From the NCBI GenBank assembly GCA_030537615.1, contig JAUNVP010000005.1, forward strand, positions 1-64,000: a stretch of DNA of 64,000 bases, read 5' to 3'. The stretch comes from Actinomycetaceae bacterium. Lineage in GTDB: Bacteria; Actinomycetota; Actinomycetes; Actinomycetales; Actinomycetaceae. Positions within the stretch are counted from its first letter, which is position 1; each line of letters opens with the position of its first letter. Made by a program: the position numbers and the translations under genes. The notes under the pieces were generated by a model, which was not told the origin of the DNA, did no database searches, and saw only the letters and a list, made by a program, of their open reading frames with translations. Of this stretch, positions 9,314 to 18,407 are shown piece by piece.

Positions 9314-10639
9314 TCAGCTAACCTCGATAGTTGAAGTGCGTCCGTTGACACCGAAGCACGTCTCTGGTGGTGCAAAAGCGGCAAAGAGTATGATTGCAAA
9401 TATTGTCGCGTGCACTGGCTGATAAATGGTTCCGTTGGCGAAGATTGCTGAAATGAAGAAGATAATGGCAGCAAGTAGCATATGCACCGATTTAGAATCT
9501 GCTACCGCGATCCTGGTTAGATTAATTAGAGTCAATAGTACGATAATGCCGAATACGAGCATGCCGAACACTCCAAAAACAGCCCAAACCTCGACATACT
9601 GATTATGTGCCATAACTGCTAGTGAATCGTTATTTGGTACGAGAGCTGTGGATGCATAACCGTATCCACCACCTAAGAGTGGGAATAAGTCCACGTTCGC
9701 TTCGTACAAGCTCTTTAGTGTTCCTTCTGGCAGTGTTGTAATCCGTTCGAGGGCCCCTCGTTCAACACTGACGTCCCAGTTCTGGATGGTTGAAGAGCCT
9801 TCAGTTTCTATTCCGAATGAGAGGAGAACCGCTGCGAGGCGATTCCAAATATCCTGGATTTGTAGCAAAGCCCATGTCAGCACTCCTAATATTGCAACAG
9901 ATATCCAGGTCAACAGGTTAATGGACTTAATGGTCCGAAAGAAATAATAAGTTGTGCCTAAAAAACCTATTGCAATGGCAGCTTTGGACAGAGAAGCAAT
10001 TGAACCGATAAAACCGATGACTATTAGGAATGAGATAAGTGGAGACGCAATCGGCACTGCGAGTACGGGTACCATACCGAATGAGCTAATGGTGGGAAGT
10101 GCACCTGAAAGTGGCGCATATCGTGTGAAGCCCGCGCGAAGCGATTCATTTGCGAAAAAAGGAATCGGACCAATAGCAAACTGCACGAGGATAGATAGAG
10201 AATTAATTGCCCAGTATACGACTAATAACTTGAGCAGAAAGTGAAAATCATCCTGATCGCGGATATACGTCATCAGGGCAACTCCAAATGGAATCCAGAA
10301 TAGAAGACGGGTTGTGCCCGTTATTAATCCGGCAGTGGAGGTTTGCCCGATTGACGATATGAATCCAATTGCTATGAAGAATAGCCAGATTGTCATTATG
10401 GAGACGTAATGGCCGGCTGTACGTCGTGAGATTGATCGAGAGCTTAAGTAGTCAACCATCGTCATCAGCGCGATCAATCCAAATATCATCATATAGACGC
10501 TTAGCGATAGATTTCGAAAAATGTGAAATCCAGTTACAAAAAACACTATCGCTAGGCGGATCCGGCGATTCCGGTCAGATAGAGTTTGGAGGGGAGAGCT
10601 ATCACTGCCGAGATCACGCTCCAACGCAAGATGGCTCAT
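9314..10639 (-). CDS. Wzy-like polysaccharide polymerase / O-antigen ligase family membrane protein
   Basis: 441 residues with about ten membrane spans and one large hydrophilic loop (about 270-350), the plan of Wzy/WaaL proteins. The loop is followed by MAHNQYVEVWAVFGVFGMLV, matching the HNxxL/Y-containing segment common in this superfamily. Within a Wzx-dependent locus the polymerase role is the better reading. Its ATG overlaps the capG stop by four bases (ATGA), implying translational coupling, with GGAG upstream. Confidence 0.82.
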   Translation of the reverse strand: MSHLALERDLGSDSSPLQTLSDRNRRIRLAIVFFVTGFHIFRNLSLSVYMMIFGLIALMTMVDYLSSRSISRRTAGHYVSIMTIWLFFIAIGFISSIGQTSTAGLITGTTRLLFWIPFGVALMTYIRDQDDFHFLLKLLVVYWAINSLSILVQFAIGPIPFFANESLRAGFTRYAPLSGALPTISSFGMVPVLAVPIASPLISFLIVIGFIGSIASLSKAAIAIGFLGTTYYFFRTIKSINLLTWISVAILGVLTWALLQIQDIWNRLAAVLLSFGIETEGSSTIQNWDVSVERGALERITTLPEGTLKSLYEANVDLFPLLGGGYGYASTALVPNNDSLAVMAHNQYVEVWAVFGVFGMLVFGIIVLLTLINLTRIAVADSKSVHMLLAAIIFFISAIFANGTIYQPVHATIFAIILFAAFAPPETCFGVNGRTSTIEVS

Positions 10640-11790
10640 GGTGACTGCTCCTTATTGCTGATTACTCGAATACCATTACGGTCATGGTGGGTCTGTACTG
10701 TTGAACGCACGAAGTTGTAAACACGCCGAGACGAATCGGTAACTTGGTAATCAAGCGGGGCATTTGACGGGCCGAAATGCTCCCATTCGTCAATAGTCGT
10801 CGTACACGCATCGATAACGTCATATGGCTCCAAGCCGGTGCACACGATTGCTCCGGTATCAATAGCCTCCGGACGTTCAATGGCATCACGTAAAGTTACT
10901 GCCGGGAACCCGAGAATGCTCGACTCTTCACTAATCGTTCCAGAATCAGAAATGACAATTGCCGCATTAATTTGGAGTTGGTTGTAGTCGTGGAAACCAA
11001 GCGGAGGATGAAAACGGACATCAGCGTCAGTGTCGATACCGAATTGTTCTAGTCGCTTTTGTGTCCTAGGATGCGTCGATACCAGGACTGGAAAGGCGAA
11101 ATGCTGGGCTACAGCAGCCAGCGAATTAACCACTTTCTCCAAGCGTTGAGGATGATCGACATTTTCTTCGCGGTGAGCGGAAGCTACAATGTATTTCTTT
11201 GGCTCTAGAGATAGACGCTGAAGAATATCCGATTGGCGAATCTGCGGGAGATATTGCTCAAGCACTTCCCGCATTGGTGATCCCATAATAATGATCTGAG
11301 AAGGGTGAATTCCCTCAGCTAACAGATTCTTTCGAGAGTTTTCTGTGTAGACCAAGTTGTAATCAGCAATATGGTCAACCAAATGACGATTGATTTCCTC
11401 TGGCACGTTGGGATCAAATGAACGGTTACCGGCCTCGAGATGATATACGGGGATCTTTAGCCGTCGCGCCATGAGAGCCGATACGCACGAGTTCGTATCC
11501 CCCAGGACAACCATCGCATCGGGTTGTTCGGCGCGCAATACCTTTTCCGTGCCACGTAGAACATCACCGTACACGGACCCTAAGGACGACGTATCGCAAT
11601 TGAGGAAATGATCGGGCTTCCGTAAGCCTAGATCGTTGAAGAATACTTCATTGAGCTGATAATCGTAATTCTGGCCTGTGTGGACGAGGACATGATCCGA
11701 GTATCGTTCGAAAATCTGGATAATCGAAGCCAAGCGGATAATTTCCGGACGTGTACCAACTACCGTCAGAATCTTTAGGCGGCCTGCCAC
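10636..11790 (-). CDS. capG: UDP-N-acetylglucosamine 2-epimerase family enzyme (CapG/WbjD type)
   Basis: 384 residues. The opening ILTVVGTRPEIIRLA, VHTGQNYDYQLN, VLGDTNSCVSALMA, HLEAGNRSFDPNVPEEINR and SDSGTISEESSILG segments are diagnostic of the epimerase family. Following capE and capF, it most likely performs the last step to UDP-N-acetyl-L-fucosamine (C2 epimerisation of UDP-N-acetyl-L-pneumosamine) rather than making UDP-ManNAc. GTG start with AGGAGG eight bases upstream. The symbol reflects the cassette, not a measured activity. Confidence 0.88.
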   Translation of the reverse strand: MAGRLKILTVVGTRPEIIRLASIIQIFERYSDHVLVHTGQNYDYQLNEVFFNDLGLRKPDHFLNCDTSSLGSVYGDVLRGTEKVLRAEQPDAMVVLGDTNSCVSALMARRLKIPVYHLEAGNRSFDPNVPEEINRHLVDHIADYNLVYTENSRKNLLAEGIHPSQIIIMGSPMREVLEQYLPQIRQSDILQRLSLEPKKYIVASAHREENVDHPQRLEKVVNSLAAVAQHFAFPVLVSTHPRTQKRLEQFGIDTDADVRFHPPLGFHDYNQLQINAAIVISDSGTISEESSILGFPAVTLRDAIERPEAIDTGAIVCTGLEPYDVIDACTTTIDEWEHFGPSNAPLDYQVTDSSRRVYNFVRSTVQTHHDRNGIRVISNKEQSP

Positions 11791-11793
11791 AAT

Positions 11794-12873
11794 CTATACC
11801 TCCTGTGCGAACGTGTCAGGATCTGAAGGGTTGTATAGTTCGTTGATCCAAAACTGGGTCAATAAAGTCTCAGACCCTGTGTTGGTAATTGAATGAGCCC
11901 AGCCTGTAGGCATATCCACGGCAATTGGATTGTCTCCAGTACCCACAATTTCAACAATCTTGTCGTCAAGCACGTGGCGCAGTCGCATGGTTCCTTCACC
12001 TGCCATGACGACAAAACGTTCTATCTTACGAAGGTGGTAATGCTGGCCCCTTGTTATACCAGGGACTGTGGTTGAAAACGATGTCTGTCCTCCACCGCTC
12101 CTAACACGAGCTGTTTCAACAAAGTGGCCTCGGTTATCTGCATGTGGAACCAACGTGATGAATGGACGGTCCGTGAACATACGAGCCCGGAGAGAATTGA
12201 ACAGGTTGACCTCAAATTTCGACTCGAGAACTGGGATTGTTCCTTGTTCGTAATCGGCGTGCATTCTCACTAGCATGTCCCACACCTGCTGGACAGTGCG
12301 CGGGGTTCCGGCTGGAGCGATGAGTGAATCAGAGCTTGTTAAGCTGTCAAACAGGGTCTTAGCGGCATCTTGTGCGTGCAGGAGTGGCACTGTCGCCTCG
12401 TTAATCTGAGGCGTTCCTCCGGTTACGACGAGCTCAATAAATGAGGCAACAAAGGAGTTATAAAAGGGCCTTCCGCCTTCGCCGAACAGGTTGGGCAACC
12501 GAACATCAACGAATTTTTTCCCTTGAGATTCGAGCCAATGCTTCAGTATCGTGGCAGAATTCGACTTTCCTCGACCGTAGGGGTCATCGCGATCAGCATG
12601 AATTGTGTTAGCAAACACGAGACATTCGGGGGTTTGATCACCAAAGGCATTAATCAGATCGCGCGCCAACTGCGAGTTACCGTTTTCGACTTCTGTATCA
12701 GTTCCGCGATTAACTCCTGCTAAGTGAATGACCTGAGTGCAGTCGCGAGTGTAGTTCGCTAAGTCAGGCCACTCGTCGCGATCTGCTACGACATGGGAGA
12801 TATCGTGTGCTCGCAAATACAGTTGCAAGTGTCGACCAAGAAACCCTTTGGCTCCAGTCACAAGGAGAGTCAT
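11794..12873 (-). CDS. capF: CapF-type bifunctional reductase/epimerase with cupin domain
   Basis: 359 residues. An SDR Rossmann domain (MTLLVTGAKGFLGRHLQ) is followed by a C-terminal cupin (about 245-355: RGQHYHLRKIERFVVMAGEG, then MPTGWAHSITNTG). This two-domain layout is that of CapF, which epimerises and reduces the keto-sugar made by CapE. Start at 12873 gives the usual short N-terminus; an in-frame ATG at 12885 is the alternative. The three cap genes are contiguous and probably one unit. Confidence 0.9.
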   Translation of the reverse strand: MTLLVTGAKGFLGRHLQLYLRAHDISHVVADRDEWPDLANYTRDCTQVIHLAGVNRGTDTEVENGNSQLARDLINAFGDQTPECLVFANTIHADRDDPYGRGKSNSATILKHWLESQGKKFVDVRLPNLFGEGGRPFYNSFVASFIELVVTGGTPQINEATVPLLHAQDAAKTLFDSLTSSDSLIAPAGTPRTVQQVWDMLVRMHADYEQGTIPVLESKFEVNLFNSLRARMFTDRPFITLVPHADNRGHFVETARVRSGGGQTSFSTTVPGITRGQHYHLRKIERFVVMAGEGTMRLRHVLDDKIVEIVGTGDNPIAVDMPTGWAHSITNTGSETLLTQFWINELYNPSDPDTFAQEV

Positions 12874-12875
12874 TT

Positions 12876-13898
12876 TCAACCCCAATGCTCAAGTTCGTAC
12901 TGGACTTCGGGCAGGGTGAGGAGAAGTTCTTTAACTTGTTCCACGTTGAGACGGGGGACGGTGTGCGAATCGTAATCAGAGTAGTTGGTTCGAGTAGCCG
13001 TACCTTCTGTAAAGAACTTTGCATAGTTCAAGTCGCGTTTGTCAGCGCGAATGCGGAAGTAGTTGCCATGATCTGTCGACCGCATGAGTTCCTCGCGAGT
13101 GGCGAGTTGCTCCGATAATTTTTCGCCGTGGCGATCTCCGATGACGGTGTAATCAGGGTCCCCGCCGAATAGCTCGCTGACTGCGATGGCGAGATCGCCG
13201 ATTGTGCATGCGGGAACCTTACGTACGAAGAGATCGCCTTGTTCAGCGTTAGTAAAGGCGTACAGAACAAGATCAACCGATTGATCCAGTGTCATGAGGA
13301 ACCGCGTCATATTCGGATTTGTAACCGTCAGTTTCTTTCCCTCTTTAATTTGTCGGATAAAGAGAGGAACCACGGAACCGCGTGAATAGAGAACATTTCC
13401 GTAGCGAACGATGGACACAGTTGTCTTCGCATCTGCGAATTCCAAACCGTGCGCTTGAGCGACTTTCTCCATGAGCGCTTTGGATTGGCCCATCGCATTG
13501 ATTGGATAGACGGCTTTATCTGTGGATAAGCAGACTACTGATTTAACTCCGTTGGCTTCAGCCGCATCAATGACGTTTCGTGAGCCAAGAATATTTGTGC
13601 GGACGGCCTGCATCGGGAAAAACTCGCAGGAGGGGACAACTTTGAGTGCAGCCGCGTGGAAAATATGAGTGGTATCGCGGGCAGCTCGATTGACTGAGTC
13701 ATAATCACGAATATCTCCAAGGAAATACCGTACCCGTTCATCCTTGAGTCGGTGCCGCATGAGATCTTGTTTTTCTTCATCTCTAGAAAGCACATGGATA
13801 CGCTGGCAACCTTGGCTGAGCAAGTGATTCACCATTCTCGAGCCAAAAGACCCGGTTCCTCCGGTGATGAGGACAGTCATGTCCGAAATGGAAGTCAT
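12876..13898 (-). CDS. capE: CapE-type UDP-GlcNAc 4,6-dehydratase/5-epimerase
   Basis: 340 residues, extended SDR. NAD site VLITGGTGSFGSRMV near residue 8; catalytic region STDKAVYPINAMGQSKALME carries an MxxxK instead of the usual YxxxK, as expected for the CapE/FlaA1/PglF group. First step from UDP-GlcNAc to UDP-L-FucNAc. AAAAGGAACTGACA precedes the ATG. A 175-bp gap separates it from the upstream glycosyltransferase, so an internal promoter is possible, but I could not assign one. Confidence 0.92.
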   Translation of the reverse strand: MTSISDMTVLITGGTGSFGSRMVNHLLSQGCQRIHVLSRDEEKQDLMRHRLKDERVRYFLGDIRDYDSVNRAARDTTHIFHAAALKVVPSCEFFPMQAVRTNILGSRNVIDAAEANGVKSVVCLSTDKAVYPINAMGQSKALMEKVAQAHGLEFADAKTTVSIVRYGNVLYSRGSVVPLFIRQIKEGKKLTVTNPNMTRFLMTLDQSVDLVLYAFTNAEQGDLFVRKVPACTIGDLAIAVSELFGGDPDYTVIGDRHGEKLSEQLATREELMRSTDHGNYFRIRADKRDLNYAKFFTEGTATRTNYSDYDSHTVPRLNVEQVKELLLTLPEVQYELEHWG

Positions 13899-14073
13899 TG
13901 TCAGTTCCTTTTACTCGATGATGGAATACTAGATGAGAAAATTGTACGCGTTCCCCGGCGCGAGGGAGAATCCTTTACCGGAGATAGTAACCTATCTCGC
14001 GAGTAGACAGAGGATAGTCGTGGGATACGTGAGGAGGGGATCGCGCGGGGACTAAAATACCTTGTCATGCCCT

Positions 14074-15297
14074 TTAGCCTTGACACTCAATTGCGTATTG
14101 GAGAGCGTCGATGAGGGCAGATGCGCCGTTTTTCTCGCTCAGATGTGAGTCATAGAAGTCTCGTCCCTGCTTACCCATTGAGCGAAGGTCAGGATCCGAA
14201 AGATGCGCCAGATGGCGAATCGAGTTCGCTAATCCAGCTGGATCATTCGGATTAGTGACCAGTGCGGCACCGGACTCACGCAAAATCTTTGCTGCATCGC
14301 CAGAAACCGAGGCCGCAATAGGGCGACCAAACGCAAGGCTGGCTTGAATCTTACTTGGAAGAGTAATTTCGAACAGAGGATCGTCGCGTAGCATGACGAG
14401 CTGGCAATGACTCCATGAAACTGTCTGTGCCATTTCTTCGATTGGTTTAGGCCCGTGGAATACGACGTTGTCAAGACCGAGTTCTCGCACGCGAGATTCG
14501 AGCCGCTCTCGCTCAGTCCCGTCACCAACGATGTCGATAACGATCGACGGATCATCACGTAAATGTAGAGCAACGTCGGCAAGCATCATGGCGTTTTGAG
14601 GTACTCCAATATTGCCCGCATACATAGCGTGGAAGAGGCCGTCCGTATTGGCTGGTTGCGGAAGTTCATAGATGTATTGCTCGGTTGTCCAGTTGGGAAC
14701 AAACCGAATCTTATCGGCAGGGACGCCCGATTTCTCGAGCGCAGTAGCCATCCCGGGAGAGGTCACACAGATGAGGTCACAGGCGTTGTATACCGCGTGG
14801 CAGAAGGCCCTAATAGGCGGTACTACCAGTGGAGATAACCATGGGGGTAACATACCAGAAGCTGTCAGTGTCTCAGGCCATAAGTCCTGTATGTATAGCA
14901 CCATCGGTAGTCGGTGTCTGAGGCGGGCGACGATTCCAGCAAGCCCGATGGTTGCCGGAGTGGAGTAGAGCAACACGGCGTCGGCGCTGCCGAGGATCGA
15001 GGGAGCTTTGCCTGCCGAGGATAGAGCAAAAGATGCGAAAGTCCAACCGCGCTTGAGCATAGAATCGTCATGGCTGGGATACTCCCAGGTGCGACGAACA
15101 TCAATTCCGCTAAGAATCTCGTGTTTGGGGACGCTGTCCGCATAGTTGGGGTGAATCTTCCCCGTGGGATAATGAGGGAAGCCCGTAAGAACGCGGACTG
15201 AGTGCCCGAGCCGTCTGAAACTATGAGCTATGGATGTTGTGACGGTACCGGATCCAGTTTCTGGTTCGTACCACTGACAGACTATTCCGATCTTCAC
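14074..15297 (-). CDS. GT4-family glycosyltransferase, WbuB-like
   Basis: 407 residues, GT-B fold. Features are KIGIVCQWYEPETGSGT at the N-terminus, LYIQDLWPETLTASG, FHAMYAGNIGVPQNA and the C-terminal FEITLPSKIQASLAFGRP. The overall pattern is like WbuB, an enzyme tied to FucNAc-containing O-units, which suits its place before the capEFG cassette. GTG at 15297 is preferred over TTG at 15312 because it overlaps the preceding stop (GTGA) and has GGAAG eight bases upstream. Confidence 0.85.
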   Translation of the reverse strand: MKIGIVCQWYEPETGSGTVTTSIAHSFRRLGHSVRVLTGFPHYPTGKIHPNYADSVPKHEILSGIDVRRTWEYPSHDDSMLKRGWTFASFALSSAGKAPSILGSADAVLLYSTPATIGLAGIVARLRHRLPMVLYIQDLWPETLTASGMLPPWLSPLVVPPIRAFCHAVYNACDLICVTSPGMATALEKSGVPADKIRFVPNWTTEQYIYELPQPANTDGLFHAMYAGNIGVPQNAMMLADVALHLRDDPSIVIDIVGDGTERERLESRVRELGLDNVVFHGPKPIEEMAQTVSWSHCQLVMLRDDPLFEITLPSKIQASLAFGRPIAASVSGDAAKILRESGAALVTNPNDPAGLANSIRHLAHLSDPDLRSMGKQGRDFYDSHLSEKNGASALIDALQYAIECQG

Positions 15298-16334
15298 GAA
15301 GCAGACTTCCAATCTATCCGTTCAGCCTTAAAAATGATGGGTTGGATGCAGTAGAGGAACGCGAGCAAAATAAGCATTGATAATGAGATAGCTTCGGGCA
15401 GTGGCCCATAAAGACGCACTATCCCAATTAGTGCGGAAATACTTGCGAACAAGAAGACAAGAAAAGTGGCTGCAGTGTGGGAAGCGAATCGCCTTTGCAG
15501 ACGTTGGAATACATGCTCCTTATGTGGCGTCATTATCTTTTGATGGCGAATAAAACGGTGGGCAAGAGTCCATGTAGAGTCAGTAAGAGTAATGAGCATT
15601 GGGGCGATAGCCAATGTAACTGACCAGGTGGAAATGAAGATATACGTGGCGATAGCACTGTAAGCGGCACCAAGAAAATAGGAACCCGAATCCCCCAAAA
15701 ACAGTTGTGGACGAGGGAAGTTCCAAGGCAGGAATCCGGCGAATGACGTCAACACTATCAATGCTATAGGAGCGATAGCAGTATCGAGTCTCGAGCCTGT
15801 TATTGCAAGTGTGTAAATTGCCGCCAGGATAGCTGTTATCGAGGACACCCCGTGGATTCCATCCATGAAGTTTGCGGCGTTGATCGTCCATACGCAACCG
15901 AAGAGGATAACCAATGCAACTATTAGCAGTCCTCCAGCGTATTCGCGACTGTTAAGGATAAGGATAAGGGCGGTGAATACAAGACTCAATGCAAACTGGG
16001 CGAGCAATCGGGTTATCGCTGCCATTGGATGAAAATCTTCAATGATTCCAAGGATTCCGAGTGCGATTGAAAAACCGATGATGACGTGAGCCTGAAAGGG
16101 CAGGCCAGTAGGCAGGAAAAATGAAAGATTGAGCCAGGCGATGATCGCAATCAGAACGTTAGAAACGCCGCCGCCGCGAAGTGTTGGAACGAGGTGTGAC
16201 GACCTATCGTTAGGTATGTCGTAGCGTCCAGCCTGATGAAGGATTGGGCGAAGAACTATCGGCAGGATGGCACTCAATATCAGTAGGGGAATACCAAAGG
16301 CAATAATTGGATGATTGGTGAAGAATGGGGACAT
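15294..16334 (-). CDS. WecA/MraY-family undecaprenyl-phosphate sugar-1-phosphate transferase
   Basis: 346 residues with about ten membrane spans. Conserved cytoplasmic motifs are DIPNDRSSH, the NAANFMDGIHGV metal-site segment and LFLGDSGSYFLGA. It should load the first sugar phosphate onto undecaprenyl phosphate and so start the repeat unit. The resemblance to WbpL-type enzymes and the neighbouring cassette suggest UDP-FucNAc or a related amino sugar as donor; the donor cannot be fixed by reading alone. Confidence 0.88.
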   Translation of the reverse strand: MSPFFTNHPIIAFGIPLLILSAILPIVLRPILHQAGRYDIPNDRSSHLVPTLRGGGVSNVLIAIIAWLNLSFFLPTGLPFQAHVIIGFSIALGILGIIEDFHPMAAITRLLAQFALSLVFTALILILNSREYAGGLLIVALVILFGCVWTINAANFMDGIHGVSSITAILAAIYTLAITGSRLDTAIAPIALIVLTSFAGFLPWNFPRPQLFLGDSGSYFLGAAYSAIATYIFISTWSVTLAIAPMLITLTDSTWTLAHRFIRHQKIMTPHKEHVFQRLQRRFASHTAATFLVFLFASISALIGIVRLYGPLPEAISLSMLILLAFLYCIQPIIFKAERIDWKSAS

Positions 16335-16732
16335 TAGTTATCTCTTTTTTGCGGCCGCGACCGTAACTTCGACAGTTCGTTTGCGTGAAGTGGGCACCAG
16401 AAATCTAAAAAAAATAGCAACTAGCCTGGTGATAAGAAAAAGAGGAGTCAATGGGCATGTTTCATGCTCTCTAGGATGAGAGATTGTGTCTCAGCTTCAT
16501 TGTGGGGAAAACCTGCTGGTTCGACTCAAAGTGTAAAGTACCGGCACATGCTGGTAGTGTTAATGCTACCGTTGCAGGTGGCTTCGAGAACTTGTGTGGT
16601 TGCATCGCTTTCCTTGTTCAGATAGGGAACAACAAGAATTATTGTAACTCAGGTTAGGTAGGAGCTGAGAATAGTCAGAACTGTGGTGTTCAACTGATTC
16701 TTAACGAACAACCTTTTAAAAGGCGCGTACCA
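16335..16732. other. 398-bp non-coding leader between phosphatase and polysaccharide operon
   Basis: No open frame with a credible start was found on either strand. The gap lies upstream of the WecA-like gene and probably holds the promoter of the minus-strand operon down to wzx. No convincing -10/-35 pair or ops-like element could be fixed by eye. Confidence 0.5.
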
Positions 16733-17323
16733 TTAATTGTTCTGTAATGTTTCGCGCAATAACTCAAGAGTTCGTTCGATTCGGCCTGCTGCCAGGCGGA
16801 TTTGTTCTGTACCCCGACTAAAAGGGTCATCTAGAACATCCGAGTCGAGAATGGGAAGGCCAGAGGCATCCATAACGATCTCGTCTAGAGTCCTCGGAGC
16901 AGGGGCTTCCCGTAGCAATCTTTCTAACTGGCCAAGGATGAGGGTTTTTCGTCGTGCTCGGGGATTTTCCGTCAGTAGCCACTGCAGGTGGTGCTGTTCA
17001 AAAGTGATGAGTAGCGACGCTGATTCAATGAGTCGTCCAGTTAATTGTTTGGCATGGTGCGGCCTTACTGTGACGTTACGTAACTGCAACTCTTTGAGCA
17101 TCAGCGGATCCATACCGTGTCCGGTTAAGGCATAGATTCCAGCAGAATCGACTGTAATCGAAGTAGTTTGCGACAAATAATGTGCAAGGAGCTGTTCGGC
17201 GAATGGTGATCGGCAGATATTGGCCGTACAAAAAAATAGGATACTCTGTTGCTCCTTTGGATTTTCCTGTCGCGCTAGCGGTAAATTCCCACGTAACCAC
17301 TTCGGTTTGTCATACACGTCCAC
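16733..17323 (-). CDS. Low-molecular-weight protein-tyrosine phosphatase
   Basis: 196 residues. The P-loop signature CTANICRS starts at Cys32 (CX5RS), and the DDPFSRG segment near the C-terminus supplies the general acid, though DPF-S replaces the more usual DPFG. Such enzymes dephosphorylate the tyrosine tail of BY-kinases and allow cycles of polymer assembly; the kinase of this locus is at 2725-4356. GTG at 17323 is used, seven bases after GGGAGG, in preference to the longer frame from 17362. It is divergent from the next gene. Confidence 0.9.
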   Translation of the reverse strand: MDVYDKPKWLRGNLPLARQENPKEQQSILFFCTANICRSPFAEQLLAHYLSQTTSITVDSAGIYALTGHGMDPLMLKELQLRNVTVRPHHAKQLTGRLIESASLLITFEQHHLQWLLTENPRARRKTLILGQLERLLREAPAPRTLDEIVMDASGLPILDSDVLDDPFSRGTEQIRLAAGRIERTLELLRETLQNN

Positions 17324-17429
17324 CTCTAAACCTCCCGCAGGTTTGCTATATAGAATACACACCTGATGGACGATACCCGAGAAGAACAGTTACGCTATAG
17401 GGCGATAGGTTGATTGAAAAGGTAGGCGC

Positions 17430-18407
17430 ATGGTTCGGATCGTTGTGGATCAAGCTGGCTCACCGCACGGCGGAGCTGGAAGGTTTCGTCGAGAGTTGGT
17501 CGATTACACCCAACGCGCACATGAATCGCTTTTTCAAGTCATCGGTTTACATACTTTTCTCACCCCACAGTGGCTTGCTGAACGAGAAGTCCGGGCTGCC
17601 GGAGCAAGTCAGAAAATTGCCTTAAACAATGCTAGTTTTGTTGCCCCAGGCGGGGAAAAGACTGTTGTCCTCCAAAACGTTATACACTTTTCCAATCGGG
17701 CGGAACAAAAGTCAATCGGTTATTCGCCGTCTCTTCGCATGAGACTCCAAGTCCCAATTATTCGTGCAGGTGCCCTTCGGGCAGATCGAATAATTGTCCC
17801 TACGACTGAGATGCTCAAGCGCGTTTCACGAGCTCTTCCGTCGACCCAGAATCGAATTGAAGTGAAGGCCCTACCACTGTCGCCCCCTGCATGGATCGGT
17901 ACAGAGCCAAAAGAAGAGACAGTTATTCTATTGCCGCAAACTCCGCAACGCTACAAGCCGCTTGCTTTTCACGTACAACGTCTCCATGACGCTATTGAAT
18001 TGGTGGGAAAGGACGCAACTATAATCTGTACATGCAATCCTGAGGAGTTGCCTAAGGTTGCGCTTCTGCCGCGAGTGACTTGTATCGGACGCCAGACGCA
18101 TGAGCAAATGGATGCCTGGTACGGCCGGGCGCAAGCGGTGTATTTTCCAACCACATATGAGTCTTTCGGTTATCCGGTTGCTGAGGCGCGCGCGGGAGGT
18201 CGGTGGCTTCTCGGTCAAGATACCGAACAGAACAGGGAAATAGCTGGACGTGCACTGCTGGGGTATGACGTTACTGATATTGAGTCGCTGGCGGAAGCTG
18301 TTTCGCAGATAGGTGATCCACAACCGCAACCGGAACCCGAGCCATTTGATCCGGAGCGGTTTTTTAATGATGTGATCTTCGGTAATTCTAATCTGCAGGC
18401 GCACTAA
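17430..18407 (+). CDS. Glycosyltransferase of GT-B type (GT1/GT4-like)
   Basis: 325 residues. The N-terminus (VRIVVDQAGSPHGGAGRFRR) and the C-terminal donor-site segment (GRAQAVYFPTTYESFGYPVAEARA) fit GT4-like enzymes. An AAAGGTAGG lies just before the ATG. It belongs to the polysaccharide locus by position, but runs opposite to the main operon. It converges with the nucleotidyltransferase gene, overlapping by 20 bases. Confidence 0.78.
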   Translation: MVRIVVDQAGSPHGGAGRFRRELVDYTQRAHESLFQVIGLHTFLTPQWLAEREVRAAGASQKIALNNASFVAPGGEKTVVLQNVIHFSNRAEQKSIGYSPSLRMRLQVPIIRAGALRADRIIVPTTEMLKRVSRALPSTQNRIEVKALPLSPPAWIGTEPKEETVILLPQTPQRYKPLAFHVQRLHDAIELVGKDATIICTCNPEELPKVALLPRVTCIGRQTHEQMDAWYGRAQAVYFPTTYESFGYPVAEARAGGRWLLGQDTEQNREIAGRALLGYDVTDIESLAEAVSQIGDPQPQPEPEPFDPERFFNDVIFGNSNLQAH

